Positions 37,262 through 46,205 of a DNA stretch of 64,000 nt are shown piece by piece. The first letter of the stretch is position 1; every line of letters starts with the position of its first letter. The position numbers were made by a program, and so were the translations under genes. A model generated the notes under the pieces. It worked only from the letters and a program-made list of their open reading frames with translations, ran no database searches and was not told where the DNA came from. Source of the DNA: Cytophagales bacterium (lineage in GTDB: Bacteria; Bacteroidota; Bacteroidia; Cytophagales; 172606-1); assembly GCA_030446715.1 (NCBI GenBank), contig JAUJMU010000006.1, forward strand, positions 286,001 to 350,000. Direction: 5' to 3'.

Positions 37262-38590
37262 ATGCCCGAAGTCAATGGCTCCCCGTCTGCCAGTTCCGCC
37301 AGAACTTTCCGGTTCTGGCAATCCGCTACGGTGGCGGGGCTTTTTATCGGCTACAGCGGCTATTACATCTGCCGCTCCAATCTGGCCGTGGCTACGCCGC
37401 TGATCATCAGCGAGTACGCGGATCGGGGCGTCAACAAGGAGGTAATGGGCCAGATTGCTTCGCTGGGGGTTGTGTTCTACTCAATCGGAAAAGTCATCAA
37501 TGGCGTAATCGGGGATTTTATCGGCGGCCGGAAAGTTTTCCTGCTGGGCATGGCTGGGTCCGTGCTCGCTACGGTTCTCTTCGGGCTGGGCACCGGACTG
37601 GCGGTTTTCTTTGCCGCGTGGGCCTTCAACCGTGCCGTGCAGTCAATGGGCTGGGGCGGGCTGGTGAAGGTAACGGCCCATTGGTTTTCGTACCGGTCCT
37701 ACGGGAAAATCATGGCGCTGCTCAGCCTCAGTTTCCTGTTCGGCGACATTATAGCCAAGTTGCTGCTCGGTCAGCTGATTGCCTTCGGCCTCCACTGGCG
37801 GCAACTCTTCTTCGTGGCAGCGGGCCTGTTGACGGTCATCGGCGTGATGGATCTGTTTCTGGTAAAGGAATCGCCGGAGCGGATGGGCTTTGCGGCCCCG
37901 CCGGTAAACCCGGATAATCTCTTCACCGAAGCAGGAACCGAAGAAAGGGCCAAAAGCCTGAAGGAATTGCTGACACCCTACTTCCGGAGCCTCTCCTTTG
38001 GGCTGATCCTGGTGATGTCTTTCGGGCTTACGGCAATTCGCGAAGCGTTTAACTTTTGGGTACCCACGTATTTGTACGAAGTGGCCGGATTGAAAGAGTC
38101 TGCCTCCTCGCAACTGGGTTCCCTTTTTCCCGTATTCGGTATGGTTTCGATTCTGGGGGCTGGTTATCTGTCTGATACCGTGGCAAAAGGTCGTCGGGGC
38201 GTGGTGATTCTGGCGGCCTGCCTGCCCATGACGGGGGTTCTTTTTCTGATGACGGGAGATTTTTCGGGTGGCTGGCTGCCGCTGCTCTTTATTTCCCTTA
38301 TTGGGCTGCTGCTCCTCGGGCCTTACTCCTTCCTTGCCGGGGCCATGTCGCTGGATGCCGGGGGCCGCAAGGGCGCGGCTACGGCGTCGGGTCTGGTAGA
38401 TGGAGTCGGGTACCTCGGCGGCACGCTTTCGCTGTGGCTGACCGGCCTGCTGGCGCAGCGGGTAGGCTGGAACGGTGCCTTTCTGGTGCTGGCGGGATTA
38501 TCGGGAATCACTGCGGCGGCAGCCGGTCTGTTCTACTGGACGCAGGAACGGGGCACCAGACAATCCGAAACCTTATCCAATCAACCATGA
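37262..38590 (+). CDS. MFS transporter, organophosphate:phosphate antiporter type
   Basis: The 442 aa protein has about 12 hydrophobic segments. GYSGYYICRSNLAVATPLII near residues 30-50 and GKVINGVIGDFIGGRKV match the GlpT/UhpT/UhpC group. NRAVQSMGWGGLVKVTAHWF, close to the family signature, lies near residue 122. The expected substrates are sugar phosphates or glycerol-3-phosphate exchanged for phosphate, but this group also includes sensor-type members. Its stop overlaps the next start (ATGA at 38587-38590), so the two are translationally coupled. Confidence 0.88.
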   Translation: MPEVNGSPSASSARTFRFWQSATVAGLFIGYSGYYICRSNLAVATPLIISEYADRGVNKEVMGQIASLGVVFYSIGKVINGVIGDFIGGRKVFLLGMAGSVLATVLFGLGTGLAVFFAAWAFNRAVQSMGWGGLVKVTAHWFSYRSYGKIMALLSLSFLFGDIIAKLLLGQLIAFGLHWRQLFFVAAGLLTVIGVMDLFLVKESPERMGFAAPPVNPDNLFTEAGTEERAKSLKELLTPYFRSLSFGLILVMSFGLTAIREAFNFWVPTYLYEVAGLKESASSQLGSLFPVFGMVSILGAGYLSDTVAKGRRGVVILAACLPMTGVLFLMTGDFSGGWLPLLFISLIGLLLLGPYSFLAGAMSLDAGGRKGAATASGLVDGVGYLGGTLSLWLTGLLAQRVGWNGAFLVLAGLSGITAAAAGLFYWTQERGTRQSETLSNQP

Positions 38591-39126
38591 TCACCTATAT
38601 CGCCATGCTCCGCGGCATCAACGTGGCCGGGCAGAAAAAAATCAGGATGGAAGACCTTAAGGCGCTTTTTCTGGAAATGAGTTTTGCCAACGTCCGGACC
38701 TACATCCAAAGCGGAAATGTTCTCTTCGAAAGTAAAGAGACAAATCCGGTCCACCTTGCCGGGCAGATTGAGGAGAAGCTACTGGCCGCGTACGGCTTCC
38801 GGGTACCGGTGGTGATCCGCACACCCGGGGAGTTGCGGACTGCCATTGCCAGTCTGCCATTCCTGCCCAAGGAAGACATTGACACCGCAAGACTCCACAT
38901 TACCTTTCTGGCTACCCAGCCGGCGGATGAAGGGGTACGGAAAATGAGTGAACCCGATTTTGGGCATGACCGGTTCAAAGTGACTGGCCGGGAAGTTTAC
39001 CTGTACATCCCCGCTGGATACGGCGAAACCAAACTGACCAATGCATTCTTCGAAAAGAAACTGGGCACCACCGCTACCACCCGCAACTGGAACACAGTCA
39101 ACAAGCTGGTGGAACTGGCAAACTGA
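38587..39126 (+). CDS. DUF1697 domain protein
   Basis: The 179 aa protein begins MITYIAMLRGINVAGQKKIR, the family's opening signature. ANVRTYIQSGNVLFESKETN and a basic C-terminus (KLGTTATTRNWNTVNKLVEL) follow. DUF1697 function is unknown. The start is set by the 4-base overlap with the MFS stop and by family conservation from the first residue; the open frame extends further upstream inside the MFS gene but is not conserved. Probably cytoplasmic. Confidence 0.9.
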   Translation: MITYIAMLRGINVAGQKKIRMEDLKALFLEMSFANVRTYIQSGNVLFESKETNPVHLAGQIEEKLLAAYGFRVPVVIRTPGELRTAIASLPFLPKEDIDTARLHITFLATQPADEGVRKMSEPDFGHDRFKVTGREVYLYIPAGYGETKLTNAFFEKKLGTTATTRNWNTVNKLVELAN

Positions 39127-39192
39127 TAACAGAAGTGTTCGATATTCAATGTTCGATATTATTACACTTTAACTCTCCAACCCTTCGCTCCC

Positions 39193-39951
39193 ATGTCCAT
39201 TGAATCTCAGCAAGACTTTACAGGCTTACAGTCAGTCAGCGAAGCAGTCGGCCTGACGCTGAAAAAAATGCGGGAATTTGCCCGGCCCGGTATGTCCACC
39301 CTTGAACTCGATGAGTACGGCGGCACAATTCTGGGCGGCTTCGGAGCCCGGCCGGCACCCAGAATCACGTACGGCTTTCCGGGTTATACGTGCATCAGCC
39401 TGAACACTGAAGTGGCCCACGGCATACCTTCGGCTGGTGCAATTCTGAAAGAAGGCGATCTGGTAAACATTGACGTATCGGCCGAAATGGGCGGCTACTA
39501 TTCCGACAACGGCGGGTCGTTCGTGCTGGGCAGCGATCTCCGTAACCTGAATCCTTTAATCAGTTGCTCCAGACGGGCCCTGCAAAAAGCCCTTTCCAAT
39601 ATCCGGGGTGGCGTCAGAATTTCCGAAATCGGAGCAATCATCGAAAATGAAGCGAGACGCAGCGGCTTTCGGGTAATCCGCAACCTTGCCGGTCATGGAA
39701 TCGGACGCAGCCTGCACGAACAGCCCCATGATCTGCTCTGTTACCCGGAGAAGTCGGACCGCCGGCGGTTCCGGAAAAATACGGTGGTGGCCATTGAAAC
39801 TTTTATTTCCACCCGGGCCATCTTCGTGCACGAGAAGGGAGACGGCTGGACGCTGGTCACCGGAGACGGGAGTTTCGTGGCGCAGCACGAACACACAATC
39901 CTGATCACTGAGGATAAGCCGGTCGTGCTGACGTCGGCAAATGGGATTTAA
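39193..39951 (+). CDS. map: Type I methionine aminopeptidase
   Basis: The 252 aa enzyme removes the initiator Met from nascent proteins. All five metal ligands are present: Asp94 (VNIDVSA), Asp105 (YYSDNGGSF), His168 (GHGIG), Glu202 (IETFIS) and Glu233 (HEHT), plus substrate His76 (AHGIP). There is no N-terminal zinc finger or SH3-like extension. It is not in the usual ribosomal-protein/secY operon context, so it may be a second, accessory Map. Cytoplasmic. Confidence 0.92.
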   Translation: MSIESQQDFTGLQSVSEAVGLTLKKMREFARPGMSTLELDEYGGTILGGFGARPAPRITYGFPGYTCISLNTEVAHGIPSAGAILKEGDLVNIDVSAEMGGYYSDNGGSFVLGSDLRNLNPLISCSRRALQKALSNIRGGVRISEIGAIIENEARRSGFRVIRNLAGHGIGRSLHEQPHDLLCYPEKSDRRRFRKNTVVAIETFISTRAIFVHEKGDGWTLVTGDGSFVAQHEHTILITEDKPVVLTSANGI

Positions 39952-39961
39952 CGGAAAAAGA

Positions 39962-40348
39962 TCAGTCAATCAACTTTCCATCCGGCGTTTCTACCTGATA
40001 GATAAAGTATTTGGTATCTCCCCGGAAGTCGAACTGCACAAACTTCTCGTGGTAGTAAAGTTTCAGGCGGGTGCCGCTCAGGGAAGCAGCTTCCAGCGCT
40101 TTGAGCACATCTTTTTCACCACCGCTTACTGAAAAATCCCAGAGTGAAGAAGCCGGACTGCCGGTTTCTCCGGAAAAACCACCGAGATTCAGCTGTCCTT
40201 CCCACGTTTTAAAAACCACACCCCGTTCACTCATCTTGACCACGGTGCCGGCCCGGCTGCCTTTGCTGTAGTTGCCAAACAGGTAAAAACCAGAAAAGAG
40301 GAGGACCAGCGTAATGATGCCAAACAGGATTATCCAACCTAAGCGCAT
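39962..40348 (-). CDS. Small membrane-anchored Bacteroidota protein
   Basis: The 128 aa protein has one N-terminal transmembrane segment (MRLGWIILFGIITLVLLFSG) and a periplasmic body (GTVVKMSERGVVFKTWEGQL, WDFSVSGGEKDVLKALEA, KLYYHEKFVQFDFRGDTKYF). I know this small family mainly through database entries mislabelled 6-phosphogluconate dehydrogenase; it is not an enzyme of that kind. The ATG at 40348 is chosen because the longer frame would run into the ABC permease gene. Role unknown. Confidence 0.75.
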   Translation of the reverse strand: MRLGWIILFGIITLVLLFSGFYLFGNYSKGSRAGTVVKMSERGVVFKTWEGQLNLGGFSGETGSPASSLWDFSVSGGEKDVLKALEAASLSGTRLKLYYHEKFVQFDFRGDTKYFIYQVETPDGKLID

Positions 40349-40433
40349 GAACTTTTTGGTTTTAAGGCGTTTAACTATCGGATTTACTCCCGCTGAAGCA
40401 AGCCGTTTCAGGAAAAAAATTCTGTTTTCATTC

Positions 40434-41675
40434 CTACTTCGACCTGATTGCAATGACCGGATCAAGCCGGGCAGCGGCGGCAGCAGGAATGATTCCCGAC
40501 AAAATGCCAATTACGCTTGATACGCCCAAGCCAATGATAATGTTTTTGGCAGAAAGCTCTACTTCCAGACTGCCGAAGGGGATGAAGGTGATCAGGTACA
40601 CAATCAGCAACCCGGCAGCACCCCCTAATATGCTCAGGAAAACGGCTTCAAAAAGGAACTGGAAGAGGATAAAATAGTTTTTGGCACCCAGTGATTTCTG
40701 GATTCCGATGATGTTGGTTCGCTCCTTGACTGATACAAACATGATATTGGCTATGCCGAAGCCGCCTACCAGAATGGAGAAACTCCCAATCACCCAGCCG
40801 GCAATGGTGAGTACACTGAAAACGCCTTCCACCGCAGTCATGATCATTTCAGCGCGGTTAATGGAAAAGTTTTCCTCCTCAACCGGCCTCAGGCCCCGGC
40901 GGGACCGCATCAGCCCGGTCAGTTCGGCCTCCAGCTGATCCATTGTGGGATCAGATTCACCCGCCTTGGCCACAATTGTAGGCTCCGACCGCCGGGTGTG
41001 AAACATCTTTTCGAATGTCTTATAAGGAATAAAACAGGTATTGTCAAAATCGGGACCGCCTAAAACGCCGGTCCCCTGTTTGGTCAGCACGCCTGCTACC
41101 ACAAACTTTAGTCCCTTCACCCGGAAACTTTTCCCCAGCGGGTTCATGCCCGGAAAAAGCGTTTCGGCGATGTTATACCCGATAATGCCCACTTCCCGTC
41201 CCGATTCCTGCTCCTGAAAGGTAAAGTAGCGGCCATCTCCGAAGGGAATTTCCACTACCCGGTCATAATTTTCGGCTGCTCCCAGTACGGATACCCCCTG
41301 AATGCTGTTGCTGCCATTGCGGAAAGTCTGGTTTCCGCGGCTGTCGATGATTGACAGGGCTTCTGCATTGACCACCTGACGCGACAGATGGCGGTATTCG
41401 GCGTAGTTGATGGCCGGCCGGTTGAAGTATTTCCACCAGGGTGTATTGGGAGTAAAAATAAAAGGCCACTTGGAAACATACATAGTTTTCTCGCCCAGAA
41501 AAGACATGCTTTCCTTCACATTCTTCTCGAGCGAATCCACGATGGTAAATACGGCAATGATCGCAAATATGCCGATGGTGACGCCCAGCAGCGAAAGGGT
41601 GGTCCGCATCAGATTGGATCGCAGGGCCTGCCAGGCAAAACGGAAGCTTTCGAAGGTGAGCCGGAGGAAAAGCAT
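40434..41675 (-). CDS. MacB-type ABC transporter permease
   Basis: The 413 aa protein has an N-terminal transmembrane helix (NLMRTTLSLLGVTIGIFAII), a MacB periplasmic core domain of about 200 residues and a C-terminal FtsX domain with three helices (VGGFGIANIMFVSVKERTNI with the coupling-helix sequence, then GIQKSLGAKNYFILFQFLFE). Such permeases do mechanotransmission for lipoprotein, peptide or antibiotic export together with an ATPase and a periplasmic adaptor. Neither partner is in the window beside it, so it is an orphan here. Confidence 0.9.
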   Translation of the reverse strand: MLFLRLTFESFRFAWQALRSNLMRTTLSLLGVTIGIFAIIAVFTIVDSLEKNVKESMSFLGEKTMYVSKWPFIFTPNTPWWKYFNRPAINYAEYRHLSRQVVNAEALSIIDSRGNQTFRNGSNSIQGVSVLGAAENYDRVVEIPFGDGRYFTFQEQESGREVGIIGYNIAETLFPGMNPLGKSFRVKGLKFVVAGVLTKQGTGVLGGPDFDNTCFIPYKTFEKMFHTRRSEPTIVAKAGESDPTMDQLEAELTGLMRSRRGLRPVEEENFSINRAEMIMTAVEGVFSVLTIAGWVIGSFSILVGGFGIANIMFVSVKERTNIIGIQKSLGAKNYFILFQFLFEAVFLSILGGAAGLLIVYLITFIPFGSLEVELSAKNIIIGLGVSSVIGILSGIIPAAAAARLDPVIAIRSK

Positions 41676-42049
41676 TTTATTGATTGAAAATTGACAATTG
41701 GAAATGGAAAATGAGGAGATGATGCGCTGCCAGCGCCGGAAGACTTTACGCCCTGTCCGGTAAAAACCAGGCCTCCGTGTGGCGCATATTTCCTAATTTG
41801 GGCTTATCCGGCTGATTATCCAAAAACTATGTGATGGAAGGAAATGAGTCAGTATAAGTAATTATTTTGCTACCTTATTGACTCATAAACATCTGCGCAA
41901 TTTTAAAGGCTGAATTTTGAATTTTAAATGTTGATGCAACTCTTTGAGAAGGAGAAGTATAACTGTCCGTAATTTAAAATTCAGAACTTATACCTGATTC
42001 TGACCGGGTACTTAAACTCCTGAACCCTTTAACTCATAAACGCTTACCG
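41676..42049. other. AT-rich intergenic region
   Basis: It contains ATTTTAAAGGCTGAATTTTG-like words (41896-41934) resembling 9865-9900 and 35971-35991. No gene seen; promoters for the divergent neighbours should lie here. Confidence 0.45.
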
Positions 42050-42691
42050 ATGGAAAATCCGGTCATTATTTTGGGCGCCAAAGGTTTGGGAGCGGTGGCT
42101 CTCGAAATCTTTCAAAGTAACGGTGTGGTGGTCTACTGCTTTCTGGATGATGACACTTCCCTGCACAACACTGAAATTCAGGACGTGTCGGTGATGGGTA
42201 GTACGGATGATGACGGCTACCTGAAGCTCATCGGCAAAAAGTGCGAGGCCTTTGTAGCCTCTGACGACAACCGCTACCGCAGGAGCCTGACCGAAATGCT
42301 GCTGGAGCGGCGTAAGATAATGCCCGTGAATGCCATCCATGCCCGGGCCCACATTGCCGGTACGGCCGGCATCGGCCACGGCAACTTCATTGCGGCCGGG
42401 GTCATCGTCGGCACCAATGCCAGAGTGGGCAGTCACTGCGTACTGCACACGGGTTGCGTGGTGGATTATACAGCCACCATCGGAGACTACGTCCAGATCG
42501 GCGCGGGCAGCATCATCAACAGCGGCGTAACCGTGGAGAACGGTGCTTTCATCGGATCCGGTGCAACGGTAGTATCGGGCGTCACGATTGGAAAAAGTGC
42601 CCGCGTCGGTGCCGGTTCGGTTGTGGTTGAATCCGTAAAACCGAGTGGTACGGTTTTCGGCAATCCGGCGGCTCCGCTTGAGAAAAAGTAA
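42050..42691 (+). CDS. NeuD/PglD-like acyltransferase (left-handed beta helix)
   Basis: The 213 aa protein has an N-terminal Rossmann-like PglD domain (PVIILGAKGLGAVALEIFQS, YCFLDDD) and a C-terminal hexapeptide-repeat helix (IGHGNFIAAGVIVGTNARVG, CVVDYTATIGDYVQIGAGS). The catalytic His is probably in VGSHCVLHTGC. The ending GNPAAPLEKK is typical. Relatives transfer acetyl to sugar amines or sialic acid, but no glycan cluster surrounds it. The mnmH start lies 56 bases downstream on the same strand. Confidence 0.85.
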   Translation: MENPVIILGAKGLGAVALEIFQSNGVVVYCFLDDDTSLHNTEIQDVSVMGSTDDDGYLKLIGKKCEAFVASDDNRYRRSLTEMLLERRKIMPVNAIHARAHIAGTAGIGHGNFIAAGVIVGTNARVGSHCVLHTGCVVDYTATIGDYVQIGAGSIINSGVTVENGAFIGSGATVVSGVTIGKSARVGAGSVVVESVKPSGTVFGNPAAPLEKK

Positions 42692-42746
42692 ACTTTCAGG
42701 ACGGGTAGATTTGTTGCAGGAGTACACAAACAGTGCCTCATCCGAT

Positions 42747-43805
42747 ATGTCTGAAATTCTTCCGATTCACCGGTTTCTGGAAAAGGCGCAAACTACCCCC
42801 GTCATTGATGTCCGTTCGCCCGGAGAATTTACGGATGGACACATTCCCGGGGCGGTCAGCATTCCCCTTTTTTCCAATGAGGAAAGGGCTAAGGTAGGTA
42901 CGCGATATAAACAGGCAGGCCGCGACCTGGCCGTACTGACCGGGCTTGAATTGATTGGTCCCAAGCTGGCAGGTTTTGTGAAACAATCCCGCAAAATTGC
43001 CCCCGGTGGTGAAGTGCTGGTGCATTGCTGGCGGGGTGGCATGCGGAGTGCCTCCTTTGCGTGGCTCCTGCAGACCGCGGGGATGGAAGTAGCCGGCACC
43101 TTGCAAAATGGCTACAAGGCTTTCCGGCAGGAGGCGCTGCAGTTTTTCGATAAATCCCTGCCCCTGGTGGTGCTGGGCGGGCAGACGGGCAGCGGCAAAA
43201 CTGAAATCCTGCATCAGTTGCGGCAGCTTGGCGAACAGGTAGTGGATCTGGAGGAACTGGCGCACCACAAGGGTTCTTCCTTCGGGGCCATTGGCGAGGC
43301 TCCCCAGCCTACCGTCGAACAGTTCGAAAACAATCTTTTTGCCTCCCTTTGTACGCTTGACCCGGTTCGGCGCATCTGGCTGGAAGACGAAAGCGTCACC
43401 ATTGGTACTGTCCGGATTCCCAACCCCTTTTTTAACCGCATGCGTCAGGCCCCGGTTATTTTTCTGGAGGTGCCAAAGGAAGAACGGATCGTGCGGCTGG
43501 TGCGCATGTACACCGGCTGCGAGCCCTTACTGCTGACGCAGGCCGTAGAACGTATTCACAAAAGGCTGGGCGGACAGCACTATAACCGGGCTATGCAGGC
43601 ACTTGCTACCGGCGACTACGCCACCGCGGCCGACGTTTCACTTACTTATTACGACAAGGCTTACCTGTTTGGCCTTTCTAAACGGGATCCCGAAACCGTA
43701 CACCGCCTGTCCGTGGCCGGCCTGTCACCCGGGGAGGCAGCAAGGCAGCTGGTGGCATACGCTGCAAAAAACCTCCCTCTCGCTCCGGCTACAGTTTCTG
43801 CCTGA
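42747..43805 (+). CDS. mnmH: tRNA 2-selenouridine synthase MnmH
   Basis: The 352 aa enzyme has an N-terminal rhodanese domain with the active Cys94 (VHCWRGGMRS) and a C-terminal P-loop domain (GGQTGSGKT at 144-152). It ends with family sequence YYDKAYLFGLSKRDPETVHR. The family geranylates 2-thiouridine at position 34 of Lys, Glu and Gln tRNAs and exchanges sulfur for selenium. The ATG at 42747 is chosen because the rhodanese fold begins there; the longer frame overlaps the preceding gene. The selenophosphate synthase gene is not in this window. It overlaps the convergent DUF3078 gene by 17 bases. Confidence 0.92.
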   Translation: MSEILPIHRFLEKAQTTPVIDVRSPGEFTDGHIPGAVSIPLFSNEERAKVGTRYKQAGRDLAVLTGLELIGPKLAGFVKQSRKIAPGGEVLVHCWRGGMRSASFAWLLQTAGMEVAGTLQNGYKAFRQEALQFFDKSLPLVVLGGQTGSGKTEILHQLRQLGEQVVDLEELAHHKGSSFGAIGEAPQPTVEQFENNLFASLCTLDPVRRIWLEDESVTIGTVRIPNPFFNRMRQAPVIFLEVPKEERIVRLVRMYTGCEPLLLTQAVERIHKRLGGQHYNRAMQALATGDYATAADVSLTYYDKAYLFGLSKRDPETVHRLSVAGLSPGEAARQLVAYAAKNLPLAPATVSA

Positions 43806-44703
43806 TTTTCCTGTTGAACGAATACACCAGTCCGATTGCCGTGGTCTGGCTGAGCTGCACGTCCGCATCCTGATCTATGTCATAGAGCAGTATCCCCGTA
43901 AGATTCACGCTGACGTATTTGGTGACTTTGGAGGTAAAAACAAGGTCGAGGCGGTGGTCCACGCGCTTGAAGGCAAAGTCCTGCAGATTGGCATACAGCA
44001 TGTAACGCAACTTCAGGTTCAGGTTTTCCTTCAGATTCTTGTCAAAACTGGCCAGTGCCTGCAACGCCAGCCATTCGTAGCGGGTGCGTCTGCCAACGGG
44101 CACGCCGTAGTTAGCCGGCACGTTGCGGTACACGGTTGTATCGTTTACTATGGTAACCCTCGGCGCAAGCGGACTGAGGCGGATGTAGAAGTAATCTTTT
44201 TGCTTGTATTCAAATCCCCAGGTGGTGGTGAGGAAGGCGGGTGTCATAAATTTTGAAATAAACTGCGCCTCCTCCACGCCCTGGCCGTCTTTCACGTACT
44301 GGTAACCGGGCGCAAACTGGGTCAGGAAGTTCGCCGAGGCAAACAGATTCCACTTCTCCGAAAACTTGCATCCAAGTTTGGAATCCACCAGAATCCGGTC
44401 GTTGTTCTTGCGCTGCCCCTGACCGGCGTTGTTCAAGACGCCGTACAGGAGTTCGATTTCATTGGTAAAAGTGAGCTTCTTACGCGCATAATCAGCCCGG
44501 CCCCGGAAGAGTGAACCAAGGGCAATTGAATTGACGCCGCCTGCCTTCCAGTTTCCGCTGAACGAAGCCTGGTTAAAATTGGCTCCGGCCGTAATTTTGT
44601 ACTTCCAGTAACTGGTATCCCGGGGAACTACGGCTACTGAGTCCTGACCAAACAATTGACAAGAGAGGCAAAAAGACAGAACAAGCAGGGTAATTCTCAG
44701 CAT
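43789..44703 (-). CDS. DUF3078 outer-membrane-type protein
   Basis: The 304 aa protein has a signal peptide (residues 1-20, LSCQLFGQ). The DUF3078 start KYKITAGANFNQASFSGNWK, then NEIELLYGVLNNAGQGQRKN, and repeated aromatic beta strands to the end (VNLTGILLYDIDQDADVQLS) predict a beta barrel. DUF3078 is characteristic of Bacteroidota. Function unknown. It is convergent with mnmH and shares its last 17 bases with it. Confidence 0.9.
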   Translation of the reverse strand: MLRITLLVLSFCLSCQLFGQDSVAVVPRDTSYWKYKITAGANFNQASFSGNWKAGGVNSIALGSLFRGRADYARKKLTFTNEIELLYGVLNNAGQGQRKNNDRILVDSKLGCKFSEKWNLFASANFLTQFAPGYQYVKDGQGVEEAQFISKFMTPAFLTTTWGFEYKQKDYFYIRLSPLAPRVTIVNDTTVYRNVPANYGVPVGRRTRYEWLALQALASFDKNLKENLNLKLRYMLYANLQDFAFKRVDHRLDLVFTSKVTKYVSVNLTGILLYDIDQDADVQLSQTTAIGLVYSFNRKIRQKL

Positions 44704-44807
44704 CGGCCGGGCAGGAACAGGGTCAATGCCGCAAAGAAAACCCCTGCCGGCGGAGTATACAACCGGCCTGTAAAAAACCCTTGTAAGATTCAGGGAAGAA
44801 AAGATAC

Positions 44808-45263
44808 CTATTCCAGTCCTTCCTGAACCGGCGTGCGGCCTGCCCGGATCGCATCTCTGATTTCGGTGAGCAGAATTTCCTCGCGGGTCGGTGAGGGTGG
44901 AACCGTTTCAGGTTTAGCCGCTTCTTTCCGGCGCAGTTTATTAACTCCAATTACCATCAGGAAGACAGCAAACGCCAAGACGAAAAAAGTGATTAAGTTT
45001 TGGATGAAATTTCCGTAGGCAATCACTGCTCCCGCTTTTCTAGCCTCCTCCAGCGATCCAATACCAACCGTGCTTTGATCAAGAGGCAGGTACATATTCC
45101 GGAAGTCGATTCCCTTCAGCACCAGTCCGATGGGTGGCATAATGATGTCATTCACCAGCGAGTTGACCACTGTGCCGAAGGCTGCACCGATGATAATACC
45201 TACGGCAAGGTCGAGTACGTTGCCCTTGATGGCAAACTCTTTAAATTCTTTAAGGAGAGTCAT
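44808..45263 (-). CDS. mscL: Large-conductance mechanosensitive channel MscL
   Basis: The 151 aa protein shows the family core: [40 protein letters not shown] (TM1) and [20 protein letters not shown] (TM2), with a charged C-terminal helix. It forms a pentameric pore in the inner membrane and releases solutes on hypo-osmotic shock. The start [10 protein letters not shown] at 45263 is conserved; the longer frame to 45404 adds unrelated residues. Single gene. Confidence 0.95.
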   Translation of the reverse strand: MTLLKEFKEFAIKGNVLDLAVGIIIGAAFGTVVNSLVNDIIMPPIGLVLKGIDFRNMYLPLDQSTVGIGSLEEARKAGAVIAYGNFIQNLITFFVLAFAVFLMVIGVNKLRRKEAAKPETVPPSPTREEILLTEIRDAIRAGRTPVQEGLE

Positions 45264-45536
45264 GGGAGGAAGTGGTTGGTGGATAGTTGTTAGTGGCAAG
45301 TCGTTGCCCACCCGGCAATAATAATCACTGGAACGGGCAGAAGACCGGAGGAACAATATAGTTTTTAAGAAACAATAAAGTAAAGTTATATTCTTAAAAT
45401 CCATCGGTTAAAACCGGCGGCTTTAAAGAATATAACTTTCAGCTTTTGAATGGCCGTATGGGAATGAAGGTTCTTATCTGCTAAGTCGGTGGGTTCCTAT
45501 TACTCATTTGCCACTTTTGTTCCTTCCTACTAACAG

Positions 45537-46184
45537 CTACCCGCCTTTTTTCTCCTGAATCCGGATGTCCTTGAACTGAACGTGCATATCCTGGCTTCCG
45601 TGCAGTTGCAGGGCAATGTGGCCTTCCCGGCGGCCGGGGTCATTGGTGAGCTGCGAAACCTGGTTCCCGTTAAGCCATACTGTTATGTTGGCTCCTTCCG
45701 CGGAAACGGTTAATTCATTCCAGTCCTGCACGCCGGTTTTGGTAAGTTTGGTCCACTTCTTAATGTTGGCACTGTCGGGTTTGGTCACCCAGGCACGGCC
45801 GCCGGTTTCGTAAAGGCCTCCGGTTTCCCACTGGTCATCCAATTCAGCTTGAAAACCATTTACGCCTACGGTTCCACCGACTTCATCAATCCTGAAGTAA
45901 AAGCCACTGTCGCCTTTCAAAACCTTAAATTTCAACTTGGCTACAAAGTCACGGTACTTCTGATTGGTCACCAACAACCCGTGCCTTTCGTCGCTTTTGG
46001 GACTGGTGCCCACAATGGTGCCATTGATCACTTCCCATTTGCCACCCGGGATGGTGTGCCAGCCCTTCAGGGTTTTGCCGTCAAAAAGGGGTTTCCACTT
46101 GGCACCCTGTTGAGGAGAATTACCAGTGAGGCTGAATAAAGAAAGATGGATAATCAGGGAAAGGAAAGCTGTCAGGTGGATCAT
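45537..46184 (-). CDS. DUF1080 protein (3-keto-disaccharide hydrolase family)
   Basis: The 215 aa protein has a signal peptide (residues ~1-20). The family signature is WKPLFDGKTLKGWHTIPGGK with WEVINGTIVG, then DFVAKLKFKVLKGDSGFYFR, DDQWETGGLYETGGRAW and NELTVSAEGANITVWLNGNQ. DUF1080 is a concanavalin-like fold, and characterised relatives hydrolyse 3-keto-glycosides in the periplasm. It is the last gene of the minus-strand run that includes the DUF1501 and cytochrome genes. The link to sugar oxidation is inference from family and neighbours. Confidence 0.9.
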   Translation of the reverse strand: MIHLTAFLSLIIHLSLFSLTGNSPQQGAKWKPLFDGKTLKGWHTIPGGKWEVINGTIVGTSPKSDERHGLLVTNQKYRDFVAKLKFKVLKGDSGFYFRIDEVGGTVGVNGFQAELDDQWETGGLYETGGRAWVTKPDSANIKKWTKLTKTGVQDWNELTVSAEGANITVWLNGNQVSQLTNDPGRREGHIALQLHGSQDMHVQFKDIRIQEKKGG

Positions 46185-46205
46185 GGTTGGTTATAAAGTT
46201 AACAT

